From assembly GCA_040218415.1 (NCBI GenBank), contig JAVJRN010000034.1, positions 17,636 to 81,635 on the forward strand: a stretch of DNA of 64,000 nucleotides, in the 5' to 3' direction. A program made the translations under genes and the position numbers. Below the pieces are notes generated by a model that ran no database searches, was not told where the DNA came from, and saw nothing but the letters and a program-made list of their open reading frames with translations. Shown piece by piece: positions 9,416 through 18,260 of this stretch; the first letter of the stretch is position 1, and each line of letters starts with the position of its first letter. This stretch comes from JAVJRN01 sp040218415 (GTDB lineage Bacteria > Bacteroidota > Bacteroidia > Cytophagales > Cyclobacteriaceae).

Positions 9416-10579
9416 TTAGAATTTAGAGTATATGGTGATCCATTTTTCTGGCACCTCCCCTTTCATCGCCATTTGATAGTCATCATAGCTACATGGAATC
9501 ATTTTACTTCTCATGAATCCCACTTTGTCCTCAGGGTGAGGTACTTCCATCCACCATTTTTCAGAGAGCGTACTTTTGTAAAATCTAATGGATTCAGGGT
9601 TTCCACCAAAAGCAACTTCGTAAACCATATAGTCATTGGAGAAAAAATTCTTATCTCCTTTTCTATTGTAAAAACCTTCAATGAAATACCAAAGCATAGT
9701 GGCAATGACGAATGCAGTCTTTTTATCATCATCATCCTTATTTACATCATACCCGTAGAAACCTATGGACGACAGTTTATCATTCAAGCCAGCATACCAC
9801 GCAATTTGGCATGCCTCCTCGCCAGTTAACCCATAGACTTTAGCATCTGCGCCTCCGGGACAATAATGCGCCTGTATCGCGGAAATATCAAACGAAAGCA
9901 TATCTGCATCACGAACAATGGGCTCTATGTTTTTTATATTTTCTTTTACAGCTCCCAACCTGATCGCTTCAAAAGACAGCTGTTCCAATAGTGTAGTAGC
10001 AGATTTATCAATCAAATAAGATTGATAACCTAATTGGTAATAATTGAACAGAAAATTCGGCTCATGCTTAAAGATGGAATGATTGTGCGAGTAACTAGGA
10101 ATACTTCTTTTAGGATCATCTAAATCAAGCTTATTATCAACAGACAACAACGTCACCAGCTTATCCAATTCTTCATAGGACATGTACTGACCTAAGTCCA
10201 TATTATGAGAACCCCCTATGAATATTGGCAATATCCGTTGTTCCATTAAATAAGCTCCAACCTCTTGTATTCTTGAATAGGTATCACTTAGCTCTGGTCC
10301 ATTGCGCAAATCACCTAAATCAGCTATTTTAAATTGACCTAAGCCCTTCTTTAAGTCATAAAAAGATTTCCTTATCTCATTAGCAGCCTTTGATAGACCA
10401 GGTTGTGAATATTCTTCAGCACCTCTACCCTCATTAATACCAACAATGGCTATATCTAACCCATCAATATCTGGCATATTCCCAGTATTGACATAGATAG
10501 AATGTACTAGTGCATTTGAAGGATACTTAGAAACATCGATATCAGGGTGTACTGAATCGAAAAAAAGCTTTAAATCCAT
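9416..10579 (-). CDS. Arginase/formiminoglutamase-fold protein with degenerate metal site
   Basis: Ureohydrolase fold, 387 residues. The GGSH motif is present (His125). The usual DAHxD is DNKLD (residues 148-152), so one metal-binding His is Lys. The usual SxDxD is SFDIS (229-233), so one Asp is Ser. Two of the six Mn ligands known from arginase are therefore lost. It may act on a different substrate, bind one metal or have no hydrolase activity. No other histidine-degradation genes are nearby, so I do not call it hutG. It lies downstream of nqrF, separated by a terminator, and so has its own promoter. Confidence 0.75.
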   Translation of the reverse strand: MDLKLFFDSVHPDIDVSKYPSNALVHSIYVNTGNMPDIDGLDIAIVGINEGRGAEEYSQPGLSKAANEIRKSFYDLKKGLGQFKIADLGDLRNGPELSDTYSRIQEVGAYLMEQRILPIFIGGSHNMDLGQYMSYEELDKLVTLLSVDNKLDLDDPKRSIPSYSHNHSIFKHEPNFLFNYYQLGYQSYLIDKSATTLLEQLSFEAIRLGAVKENIKNIEPIVRDADMLSFDISAIQAHYCPGGADAKVYGLTGEEACQIAWYAGLNDKLSSIGFYGYDVNKDDDDKKTAFVIATMLWYFIEGFYNRKGDKNFFSNDYMVYEVAFGGNPESIRFYKSTLSEKWWMEVPHPEDKVGFMRSKMIPCSYDDYQMAMKGEVPEKWITIYSKF

Positions 10580-10657
10580 AGTATAAAAGTGAGATAAAAA
10601 AGATGTGTAAAATATAAAAGACTTGCCTTCTCGTACATATCAATTACATTTTTGCAT

Positions 10658-10686
10658 AAAAAAAGGGGAAACTTTCGTTTCCCCTT
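10658..10686 (-). terminator. Rho-independent terminator of nqrF
   Basis: Perfect 10-bp stem AAGGGGAAAC / GTTTCCCCTT with a 4-nt loop. On the minus strand it is followed by seven T. It lies just past the nqrF stop. Confidence 0.9.
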
Positions 10687-10704
10687 GCTATTAGTTCTTA
10701 ATTC

Positions 10705-11592
10705 TTAACCTCCGAAATCATCAAATCGAATATTTTCATCTGGAATTCCGTAATCTTCTCCCATTTTTTGAACAGCATTATTCATTAATGGAGGCCCACA
10801 AAAATATAATTCTATTTCTTCGGGTGCTTCATGCTTGCTGAGGTAGTTGTCGATAACAGACTGATGAACAAATCCTAAGAAACCATCACCTTCCTCATCT
10901 TCCATGTCTTTTTTAACTTTCCAGTTGTCCTCTTCCATAGGCTCAGATAGCACCATGTAAAATTTAAAGTTTGGAAACTTATCTTCAAGCTGTTTGAAGT
11001 GATCTATGTAGAACAATTCTCTTTTAGATCTTCCGCCATACCAATAGCTCACTTTACGACCGGTTTCTAAAGTCTTGAAAAGGTGATAGAGATGCGATCT
11101 CATTGGAGCCATACCAGCTCCACCACCAACATAAAGCATTTCGGAATCCGATGGGTTGATGAAAAACTCACCATAAGGACCTGAAATAGTTACTTTGTCT
11201 CCTGGTTTCAACCCAAATATGTAAGAAGAAGCAATCCCTGGATTAACTTTCATCCAGCCGTTTGCAGCTCTATCCCAAGGTGGTGTAGCAATTCTTACAT
11301 TCAACATCACTTCTCTACCTTCTGCAGGATATGAGGCCATTGAGTATGCTCGCTCAATTGTCTCATCATTTTTCATTTGCAAAGACCAGAGACCAAATTT
11401 GTCCCATTCCTTTTGAAACTTATCAGGAGTATCATGCTCATCGGGATGAGCCGTGATGTCCATATCTTTAAAATCTACTGTGCATGGAGGAACTTCTATC
11501 TGAATATATCCTCCAGCTTCATAATCCATATCTTCAGGCAACTCTACCACAAACTCCTTAATAAATGAAGCTACGTTATAGTTTCTGACCAC
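10705..11592 (-). CDS. NqrF C-terminal part: FAD/NADH-binding reductase domain
   Basis: Ferredoxin-reductase module, 295 codons from an in-frame GTG at 11592. The flavin motif is RAYSMASYP and the nucleotide motifs are YVGGGAGMAPMRSH, YWYGGRSKRE and FCGPPLM. The domain order matches the C-terminal two-thirds of NqrF. Expressed alone it would lack the membrane anchor and the iron-sulfur cluster, so it could not pass electrons to the complex. The GTG is internal to the normal protein and has no convincing ribosome site. Confidence 0.7.
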   Translation of the reverse strand: MVRNYNVASFIKEFVVELPEDMDYEAGGYIQIEVPPCTVDFKDMDITAHPDEHDTPDKFQKEWDKFGLWSLQMKNDETIERAYSMASYPAEGREVMLNVRIATPPWDRAANGWMKVNPGIASSYIFGLKPGDKVTISGPYGEFFINPSDSEMLYVGGGAGMAPMRSHLYHLFKTLETGRKVSYWYGGRSKRELFYIDHFKQLEDKFPNFKFYMVLSEPMEEDNWKVKKDMEDEEGDGFLGFVHQSVIDNYLSKHEAPEEIELYFCGPPLMNNAVQKMGEDYGIPDENIRFDDFGG

Positions 11593-11613
11593 TGTTGCCT
11601 CCCATTTCTTGAT

Positions 11614-12003
11614 TCAAAAAATTTCCTCTGGAATTTCGATCCTCATGTCCTGCTTTACTTTTACCTGACACGATAATCTTACTTTTTCTTTTTGTTCGGT
11701 TCTGCTTAGATGACCAACCTCCGTTGGTAAAACATCTCCTCCTCCTTCTTCTACTTTACATTTACACATGGCACAAGTACCACCACCGCCACAGGCTGAT
11801 GGAAGGAAAACTTTTTGGCCAGATAAAGTTGAAAGCAGTGTAGAACCAGCACTCGCAATAATCGGATTAGCTTCGTCACCATTGACGATAATTTTCACAT
11901 CACCTGATTGTACCAATTTGGACTGAGCAAAAAGGAGAATAAAAACCAACAACAAGATGACGGCTGTGAATGCTATAATAGCTGTTATTACTATTGATGA
12001 CAT
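11614..12003 (-). CDS. NqrF N-terminal part: membrane anchor and 2Fe-2S domain
   Basis: It has 129 residues up to the TGA. One membrane helix lies near residues 5-27, followed by a plant-type ferredoxin domain with all four cluster cysteines in NqrF spacing: Cys71, Cys77, Cys80 and Cys112 (CGGGGTCAMCKC ... SCQ). The fragment stops right after the ferredoxin domain, so it could fold. Without the flavin domain it would have no electron donor. Confidence 0.7.
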   Translation of the reverse strand: MSSIVITAIIAFTAVILLLVFILLFAQSKLVQSGDVKIIVNGDEANPIIASAGSTLLSTLSGQKVFLPSACGGGGTCAMCKCKVEEGGGDVLPTEVGHLSRTEQKEKVRLSCQVKVKQDMRIEIPEEIF

Positions 12004-12111
12004 AGGTTAATAACCTTTAATGTTAAAATATACTACAAATATACGCGATAAACCCTTCCTTTTAAAAAGGTTGAGTGTTGTTATTACCTCGAATTAAACA
12101 ACAATGTTTAA

Positions 12112-12954
12112 CTACTTAGCAATTAATTTTAATAAGGTTGTCAATTTTGATTTTAACTGCCTTCGATCGACAATAAAATCGAGAAAACCATGATCTAATA
12201 CGAATTCCGCACTTTGAAATCCTTTTGGTAAATCTTTGCCTATCGTCTCTCGAATTACTCTTGGCCCTGCAAAACCTATTAATGCGCCTGGTTCAGCGAT
12301 ATTAAAGTCACCGAGCATCGCAAAAGATGCAGTCACTCCACCCGTAGTTGGGTCAGTCATTAAAGATATATATGGAATTTTTGCTTCGGAGAGCAAAGCT
12401 AATCTTGCAGACGTCTTAGCCATTTGCATCAAAGAAAAACCTGCCTCCATCATTCGGGCGCCTCCTGATTTGGAGATCATTAAAAAAGGAGTCTTAGTTT
12501 TTATCGAATGATCGATAGCTCTAGCAATCTTTTCTCCAACCACTGAACCCATTGAGCCACCAATGAAAGCAAAGTCCATGCATGCGATAGTCAGGTTAAG
12601 GCCGTTGATCTGACCGTAAGCTGTTCTTACTGCATCCTTCAATTCTGTCTTTTCCTGTGTCGCAAGAATTCTGTCTGGATATTTTTTTGTATCTACGAAG
12701 GATAAAGGATCGCCAGAACTTAAGTCTTTATCAAGCTCTTTGAAATCGTTTTTATCAAATAAAATTTCGAAATACTCTTTTGAACCGATACGAACATGAT
12801 AGTCATCATCAGGACACACATAAGCATTGTTTCTCAGCTCACGCATGTGTATAATATTGCCACTCGGTGTTTTATACCAAAGTCCGTCAGGCGCTTCTTT
12901 TTTCTTTTCGGTTGGGGTGTTAATCCCTTTTTCTTGTCTTTTAAACCAAGCCAT
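12112..12954 (-). CDS. accD: Acetyl-CoA carboxylase carboxyltransferase subunit beta
   Basis: Beta subunit of the carboxyltransferase that makes malonyl-CoA for fatty acid synthesis in the cytoplasm; its partner AccA is not in the window. It has 280 residues. The crotonase-fold core is well kept: GGSMGSVVGEKI, SKSGGARMMEAG, TTGGVTASFAMLGD and GFAGPRVI. The N-terminal zinc ribbon seen in E. coli is degraded. The segment from GLWYKTPSG to VCPDDDYH keeps only one Cys of the usual four, so no zinc can be bound in the usual way. I believe this is common in Cytophagales but cannot check it here. Confidence 0.95.
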   Translation of the reverse strand: MAWFKRQEKGINTPTEKKKEAPDGLWYKTPSGNIIHMRELRNNAYVCPDDDYHVRIGSKEYFEILFDKNDFKELDKDLSSGDPLSFVDTKKYPDRILATQEKTELKDAVRTAYGQINGLNLTIACMDFAFIGGSMGSVVGEKIARAIDHSIKTKTPFLMISKSGGARMMEAGFSLMQMAKTSARLALLSEAKIPYISLMTDPTTGGVTASFAMLGDFNIAEPGALIGFAGPRVIRETIGKDLPKGFQSAEFVLDHGFLDFIVDRRQLKSKLTTLLKLIAK

Positions 12955-13083
12955 GAATTACTGTTTGAAATGTAAAAGTAAACCAAAAGAAATAACCCAA
13001 AGAATGTGAAAGCTATTTATCTATTTTGGCTGAAAAACTATGGGTGTTCACTCATCCTTTAATCAAGAAGTTTCAGAGAGTTG

Positions 13084-13323
13084 TTAGTCCTTTATTTCTT
13101 CATAATCAACATATTCTCCGCCCTCAAAACCTTTTGAATTACGCTTAGAGTCTTTCGTAGGATATTCGATATTGACATTCCCCTCCTTTTTTGTTTTGGT
13201 TTGTCGCTGATTCGACTGCCGCTGCTGCTGGGATAATGACATAAAAAACATCTTAAACAGAAAACCACCTACTTTGTAAATGAGGTAGCTAATCAAAAAG
13301 ACTATTAATAAAAATTTAATCAT
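13084..13323 (-). CDS. DUF4834 family small membrane protein
   Basis: It has 79 residues, one N-terminal membrane helix (FLLIVFLISYLIYKVGG), a Gln/Lys-rich middle and the acidic C-terminal motif GEYVDYEEIK typical of DUF4834, a Bacteroidota-specific family of unknown function. The gene starts 12 bp after the carB stop and is surely cotranscribed with carB. Confidence 0.75.
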   Translation of the reverse strand: MIKFLLIVFLISYLIYKVGGFLFKMFFMSLSQQQRQSNQRQTKTKKEGNVNIEYPTKDSKRNSKGFEGGEYVDYEEIKD

Positions 13324-13335
13324 AGTTGTTCTAAC

Positions 13336-16152
13336 CTATCTACTCAAGTAGAGGTTTCGTTCAGAATAAATTTCCATAAAATAATCGTCCATCAAGTCAT
13401 CAATAAAGTAGATCGCCTCTCCTGTAGACTTCATCTCAGGGCCCAATTCCTTGTTTACATTTGGGAATTTATGAAAAGAAAATACAGGCTCCTTGATCGC
13501 ATATCCCTTCTTTACAGGCTTAAAATCAAAGTCTTTCACTTTTTTCGCACCTAACATAACTTTGGTCGCATAATTGACATATGGCTCCTGATATGCTTTA
13601 CAAATGAAAGGTACCGTTCTTGATGCTCTTGGATTAGCCTCAATGATGTAAACCTTGTCATCCTTAATCGCGAATTGAATATTGATCAAGCCTACAGTTT
13701 TCAAGGCCTTGGCAATTTTAATGGTATACTCTTCAATTTGTCGCATAACAAAATCGCCAAGATTATATGGCGGAAGTACGGCATAAGAGTCTCCGGAATG
13801 AATACCCGCCGGCTCTATATGCTGCATGATCCCAATGATATACACATCTTCACCATCACAAATAGCATCGGCTTCAGCTTCAATAGCGCCTTCAAGGAAA
13901 TGATCCAAGAGTATCCTCCCATCTGGCTTATCCTTGAGCAGGTTGACTACATGCTCTTCCATTTCCTGTTCGTTGATCACAATTTTCATACTCTGACCGC
14001 CGAGGACATAGCTAGGTCTCACTAGGAGGGGAAAACCAATTACTTTAGATAATTCAATCGCTTGATCTGCGTCTTCAACAGTACCATACTCAGGATATGG
14101 TATGTTTTGCTCTTTGAGCAGGTCTGAAAATCTCCCCCTGTCTTCCGCCAAATCGAGCGCTTCATAACTTGTGCCTATTACTTTAATGCCGTATCTATCG
14201 AATTTCTCTGCTAGTTTCAATGCAGTCTGACCACCTAATTGGACTATTACACCTTCAGGCTTTTCATGCAAAATGATATCGTATATATGTTCCCAAAATA
14301 CCGGCTCAAAATAAAGTTTATCAGCAATATCAAAGTCCGTGGAAACTGTCTCCGGATTACAGTTGATCATGATGGTCTCATACCCACATTCCTTAGCGGC
14401 CAATACACCATGCACACATGAATAATCAAACTCAATTCCTTGTCCGATTCTATTAGGACCAGAACCAAGAACAATCACTTTCTTTCTGTCAGAGGAGATT
14501 GATTCGTTTTCATCTCCAAATGAGGAATAATAATAAGGAGTTTGCGCCTCGAATTCTGCGGCACAAGTATCTACGAGCTTATACACTCGCTTGATGCCCA
14601 AATCATTCCTTTTATTGAAAACCTCACTTTCCAAACATCCCAATAAATGTGCTAATTGACGGTCAGCATAGCCTTTAAGCTTCGCCATGCGCAGTAGTTC
14701 TTCAGGAATATTTTCTAATCCAAAGACGCTTATCTCCCTTTCCAACAATATTAACTCTTCGATTTGATGCAAAAACCATGGATCAATTCTAGTTAACTTA
14801 AAAATGGTCTTAAATGGAATTCCCAATTTGAATGCATCATAAATATGAAAGAGTCTATTCCAACTTGGGTTTTCCAGACTGTAAAGAAGTTGATCTTGAT
14901 CTTTTAACTCACGACCATCAGCTCCTAATCCGTTTCTTTTTATCTCTAAAGACTGACAAGCTTTTTGAAGTGCCTCTTGGAAATTACGACCAATTCCCAT
15001 TGCTTCCCCCACTGACTTCATTTGAAGACCCAATCTCCTATCAGAGCCCTGAAACTTATCAAAGTTCCAGCGAGGTATTTTCACAATGACATAATCCAAT
15101 GCTGGCTCAAACATGGCCGATGTAGTCTTGGTAATCTGATTTTTCAATTCATCGAGATTATAACCAATCGCCAGTTTGGCTGCAATCTTAGCAATTGGAT
15201 AACCCGTGGCTTTTGAAGCCAAAGCTGAGGATCTGGAAACTCTCGGATTAATCTCAATACCGATAATTTCATCCGTATCTGGGTTTACGGAAAACTGCAC
15301 ATTACAACCTCCAGCAAACTGCCCAATGGCATTCATCATTCGCTTAGCTAGGTCTCTCATGTTTTGGTAAACCGTATCTGGTAGCGTCTGAGCCGGCGCT
15401 ACGGTAATCGAATCCCCTGTATGAACGCCCATCGGATCAAAATTTTCGATCGAGCATATAATAATTATGTTGCCAATTCCGTCTCGTAACAATTCAAGCT
15501 CGTATTCTTTCCACCCCATAATGCTTTGCTCCACCAAAACCTCATGTATAGGTGAGGCCGTCAAGCCTGCATTTAATGCTTTGTCAAACTCTTCAGCAGT
15601 TTTCACAAAACCTCCACCATAACCTCCCAACGTATAAGAAGGCCTGATTACTAATGGAAATCCAATCTCTTGCGCGATCTCCTTCCCTTTCAAATAGGAA
15701 GTTGCTGTTTCTCCTCGACAAACGCCAACGCCAATCTCGATCATTTTATTTCGAAATTTCTCTCGATCCTCCGTAGTTTCAATAGCACCTATATCTACGC
15801 CAATCATACGAACATTGTACTTCTCCCATATTCCTGCTTTCTCACAGTCTATGGCCAGATTCAAGGCCGTTTGCCCACCCATCGTTGGTAATACAGCATC
15901 AATCTGCGGATGCTCCTCAAGAATCTCACGTATGCTTTGTTTCGTAAGCGGCTTTAGGTAGATATTATCGGCAGTCACCGGGTCAGTCATTATAGTTGCC
16001 GGGTTGCTGTTGATTAGGGTAACTTCAATGCCTTCCTCTCTTAGCGATCGTGCGGCTTGGGTGCCGGAATAATCGAATTCACAGGCTTGACCGATGATTA
16101 TTGGGCCACTTCCGATGATGAGTATGGACTTGATGTTTTGATCTTTTGGCAT
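13336..16152 (-). CDS. carB: Carbamoyl-phosphate synthase large subunit, without allosteric domain
   Basis: Makes carbamoyl phosphate from glutamine-derived ammonia, bicarbonate and two ATP, for pyrimidines and arginine. The ATG at 16152 (MPKDQNIKS) precedes the usual SILIIGSGPI. An upstream in-frame ATG adds 24 unlikely residues. Both ATP-grasp halves are present: SGPIIIGQACEFDYSG near residue 15 and SGPNRIGQGIEFDYS near 555. The chain has 938 residues and ends at YSERNLYLSR, about where the C-terminal MGS-like domain of E. coli CarB (1073 residues) would begin. The UMP/ornithine/IMP control domain is therefore absent. carA is not in the window. Confidence 0.95.
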   Translation of the reverse strand: MPKDQNIKSILIIGSGPIIIGQACEFDYSGTQAARSLREEGIEVTLINSNPATIMTDPVTADNIYLKPLTKQSIREILEEHPQIDAVLPTMGGQTALNLAIDCEKAGIWEKYNVRMIGVDIGAIETTEDREKFRNKMIEIGVGVCRGETATSYLKGKEIAQEIGFPLVIRPSYTLGGYGGGFVKTAEEFDKALNAGLTASPIHEVLVEQSIMGWKEYELELLRDGIGNIIIICSIENFDPMGVHTGDSITVAPAQTLPDTVYQNMRDLAKRMMNAIGQFAGGCNVQFSVNPDTDEIIGIEINPRVSRSSALASKATGYPIAKIAAKLAIGYNLDELKNQITKTTSAMFEPALDYVIVKIPRWNFDKFQGSDRRLGLQMKSVGEAMGIGRNFQEALQKACQSLEIKRNGLGADGRELKDQDQLLYSLENPSWNRLFHIYDAFKLGIPFKTIFKLTRIDPWFLHQIEELILLEREISVFGLENIPEELLRMAKLKGYADRQLAHLLGCLESEVFNKRNDLGIKRVYKLVDTCAAEFEAQTPYYYSSFGDENESISSDRKKVIVLGSGPNRIGQGIEFDYSCVHGVLAAKECGYETIMINCNPETVSTDFDIADKLYFEPVFWEHIYDIILHEKPEGVIVQLGGQTALKLAEKFDRYGIKVIGTSYEALDLAEDRGRFSDLLKEQNIPYPEYGTVEDADQAIELSKVIGFPLLVRPSYVLGGQSMKIVINEQEMEEHVVNLLKDKPDGRILLDHFLEGAIEAEADAICDGEDVYIIGIMQHIEPAGIHSGDSYAVLPPYNLGDFVMRQIEEYTIKIAKALKTVGLINIQFAIKDDKVYIIEANPRASRTVPFICKAYQEPYVNYATKVMLGAKKVKDFDFKPVKKGYAIKEPVFSFHKFPNVNKELGPEMKSTGEAIYFIDDLMDDYFMEIYSERNLYLSR

Positions 16153-16546
16153 GAAAATTTGCTCTTTGGTAGGTCTAAAATTGGGCAAATTTAAGTCAGT
16201 ATAGCTCCACGGAAAAACTGACAAGCGTATTTTTGAAATATCAATCAGAGGGATAGCCCAAAGATTATTTTGATTCCTTGTTTTGGCAAGTCTTTAGGCT
16301 ATCCAAAAGTTGTTGAAAATTGGGGTAAAATGGAGAATCAAGCAAGTTTCATACTCTCAATCTGAATTAATCAAAGACGACAATTCAATGATATTATTTA
16401 TGATTCTATAAAACCCTCCGACTTAAAAGTTATTTTTTTAAGCCCATTATAAAGGTAGTAGCGGCTTAAGGCACATGAAATCACAACTTCTATTTGTCGA
16501 TGAATGGCTATTTGATTAGGTTGTGGGTAAACGAATAAAGTAAAAT
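16153..16546. other. Gap between carB and a small divergent gene
   Basis: I see no coding frame, repeat or clear operator in this 394-bp AT-rich stretch. It must hold the promoters for carB (minus) and the small plus-strand gene at 16547. Confidence 0.4.
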
Positions 16547-16768
16547 ATGAAAAATTCTGGTTTAATTAGAGGAGTTGTATTGATGGCAATAGGTATTTTC
16601 CTTGTCTATTGGGCTCAGTCGCACTCGCCAAAAAGTCTGGGTAAAGTAATAGGCAATGAGTTTTCAGGATCTTATACATTGCCAGAGCATTGGTACTATA
16701 TATGCCTTGGAGGAGGAGTGATCATAGGCATTCTTGGCGTATTAAGGGCGTACAAATCGATGAAATAA
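16547..16768 (+). CDS. Small two-helix membrane protein, unknown
   Basis: Not recognised. It has 73 residues with one hydrophobic helix near residues 7-23 and a second near 50-66 (YYICLGGGVIIGILGVL), joined by a short polar loop. A terminator follows directly, so it is probably a single-gene unit. Confidence 0.6.
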   Translation: MKNSGLIRGVVLMAIGIFLVYWAQSHSPKSLGKVIGNEFSGSYTLPEHWYYICLGGGVIIGILGVLRAYKSMK

Positions 16769-16770
16769 AA

Positions 16771-16795
16771 AAAGCCGCTTAAGCGGCTTTTTTTG
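16771..16795. terminator. Bidirectional terminator
   Basis: Perfect 20-bp palindrome AAAGCCGCTTAAGCGGCTTT with A-run before and T-run after, between the convergent small gene (plus) and lpd (minus). It can stop transcription from both sides. Confidence 0.9.
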
Positions 16796-16809
16796 TAAAG
16801 ATCGTATTA

Positions 16810-18204
16810 TTAAATATGTATTGGCCGATCCTCCGTTGCAGCCAAGCAAGCTTCTTTTACGGCTTCCATGTAGGTCGGATGTGCATGAGACATTCGTGCA
16901 ACATCCTCAGCACTTGCACGAAACTCCATGGCAGTCACGCCTGTTGCTATCATATCTGCGGCTCTTGCTCCGACAATATGCATACCTAAGATTTCATCTG
17001 TCTCCTTATCTGCCAGTACTTTGACCAAGCCATCAAGATCCATGGAAGCTCTGGCTCTTCCGAGTGCTTTATAAGGAAACTTCCCTACTTTAAATGACTT
17101 GCCCTGTTCCTTGAGTTGCTCTTCGGTGTAGCCTACACTTGCAACTTCCGGCCAAGTATAAACCACACCAGGTATTAAATTATAATTAATATGAGGTTTC
17201 TGTCCATTCATCTGCTCAGCCACGAATACACCTTCTTCTTCGGCCTTGTGGGCGAGCATGGCTCCTTTTACCACATCTCCAATGGCCCACACATTGTCGA
17301 CATTTGTCTTGAGATGGTCATCTACCTCTATTTGTCCTCTGTCAGAGAGTTTTACACCTATGTTTTCTAATCCAAGACCTTCAGTGTATGGTTTGCGACC
17401 TATCGACACCAAACAATAATCTCCTTTGACTTCTATGTTTTCCCCTTTTTTATTCTCGGCAGTTACGCTCACCTCAGCACCATCACGTTGTACTGCCGTG
17501 ACTTTGTGGCTTAGGTAAAAATCGAATCCAAGTTTTTTCAAAGATTTTTGCAACTCTTTGCCCATGGTAGTATCCATACTAGGAATGAGTCTGTCCAGAT
17601 ACTCTATCACTGAAACCTTAGCGCCAAGTCTGGCATAAACAGAACCAAGCTCCATACCAATGACTCCACCACCAATAACAATCATATGTTTTGGAACCTC
17701 CGTCATTTTCAGAGCTTCTGTACTTGTGATAATTCTCTCTTTATCTATATCTATAAATGGCAATGAGGCGGGTTTGGAACCAGTGGCAATAATTACCTTT
17801 TCGGTGGTAATTGTTTTTTCTTCCTTCCCTGCAATTTTCACAGTATTCTTATCGACAAAAGAACCTAAACCAGTAAAAACGTCTATTTTGTTCTTCTTCA
17901 TTAGGTAGGATATTCCCTCCACATTTTGCTTCACAACGTCAGCTTTCCGGGCGATCATTTGCGCTATATTAACTTTGGGCGCATTGATATCGATACCATG
18001 TTCTTTAAAAGTTGTTTCGGCATTGTGAAAATGTTCTGAAGAATCCAATAAAGCTTTGGAAGGTATACAGCCAACGTTCAAGCATGTTCCGCCTAAAGTA
18101 TCATATTTTTCAATAATAGCTGTCTTCATTCCCAACTGTGCACACCTAATGGCTGCAACATATCCGCCGGGCCCTGATCCTATAATTGTAACTTGATAAT
18201 CCAT
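16810..18204 (-). CDS. lpdA: Dihydrolipoyl dehydrogenase (E3)
   Basis: Flavoprotein that reoxidises the dihydrolipoyl groups of E2 and makes NADH, 464 residues. It has an N-terminal FAD motif IIGSGPGGYVAA, the redox disulfide GGTCLNVGCIPSK (two Cys four residues apart), an NAD motif VIGGGVIGMELG, and the C-terminal catalytic HAHPTYMEAVKEA. It is the third gene of the 2-oxoglutarate dehydrogenase operon, 56 bp after E2, so it likely serves that complex, though E3 is often shared with pyruvate dehydrogenase. Confidence 0.96.
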   Translation of the reverse strand: MDYQVTIIGSGPGGYVAAIRCAQLGMKTAIIEKYDTLGGTCLNVGCIPSKALLDSSEHFHNAETTFKEHGIDINAPKVNIAQMIARKADVVKQNVEGISYLMKKNKIDVFTGLGSFVDKNTVKIAGKEEKTITTEKVIIATGSKPASLPFIDIDKERIITSTEALKMTEVPKHMIVIGGGVIGMELGSVYARLGAKVSVIEYLDRLIPSMDTTMGKELQKSLKKLGFDFYLSHKVTAVQRDGAEVSVTAENKKGENIEVKGDYCLVSIGRKPYTEGLGLENIGVKLSDRGQIEVDDHLKTNVDNVWAIGDVVKGAMLAHKAEEEGVFVAEQMNGQKPHINYNLIPGVVYTWPEVASVGYTEEQLKEQGKSFKVGKFPYKALGRARASMDLDGLVKVLADKETDEILGMHIVGARAADMIATGVTAMEFRASAEDVARMSHAHPTYMEAVKEACLAATEDRPIHI

Positions 18205-18260
18205 ATTTCTGATCTTAATGTTGGGGTGCTGTAATCTTATAAACTACAACAACATTGATT

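Larger units (their letters stand above)
10705..12003 (-). pseudogene. nqrF: nqrF, Na+-translocating NADH:quinone reductase subunit F, interrupted by an in-frame TGA
   Basis: Read through as one frame this is a full-length NqrF (432 codons): membrane anchor, 2Fe-2S domain, FAD domain and NADH domain, ending in the family's usual C-terminus DDFGG. A TGA at 11616-11614 (codon 130) falls in the linker after IPEEIF and before IKKWE. NqrF proteins typically carry Gly there, so a single G-to-T change in GGA explains it. The two halves are in the same frame with no indel. It could be a true nonsense mutation or a sequencing error. The other nqr subunits are not in the window. Confidence 0.8.

Noticed and set aside
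11614..11616. TGA read as glycine or selenocysteine in nqrF
   Set aside because: TGA is used as a normal stop elsewhere (for example the gene ending at 56097), there is no SECIS-like hairpin seen, and Gly-coding TGA is known only from distant phyla.
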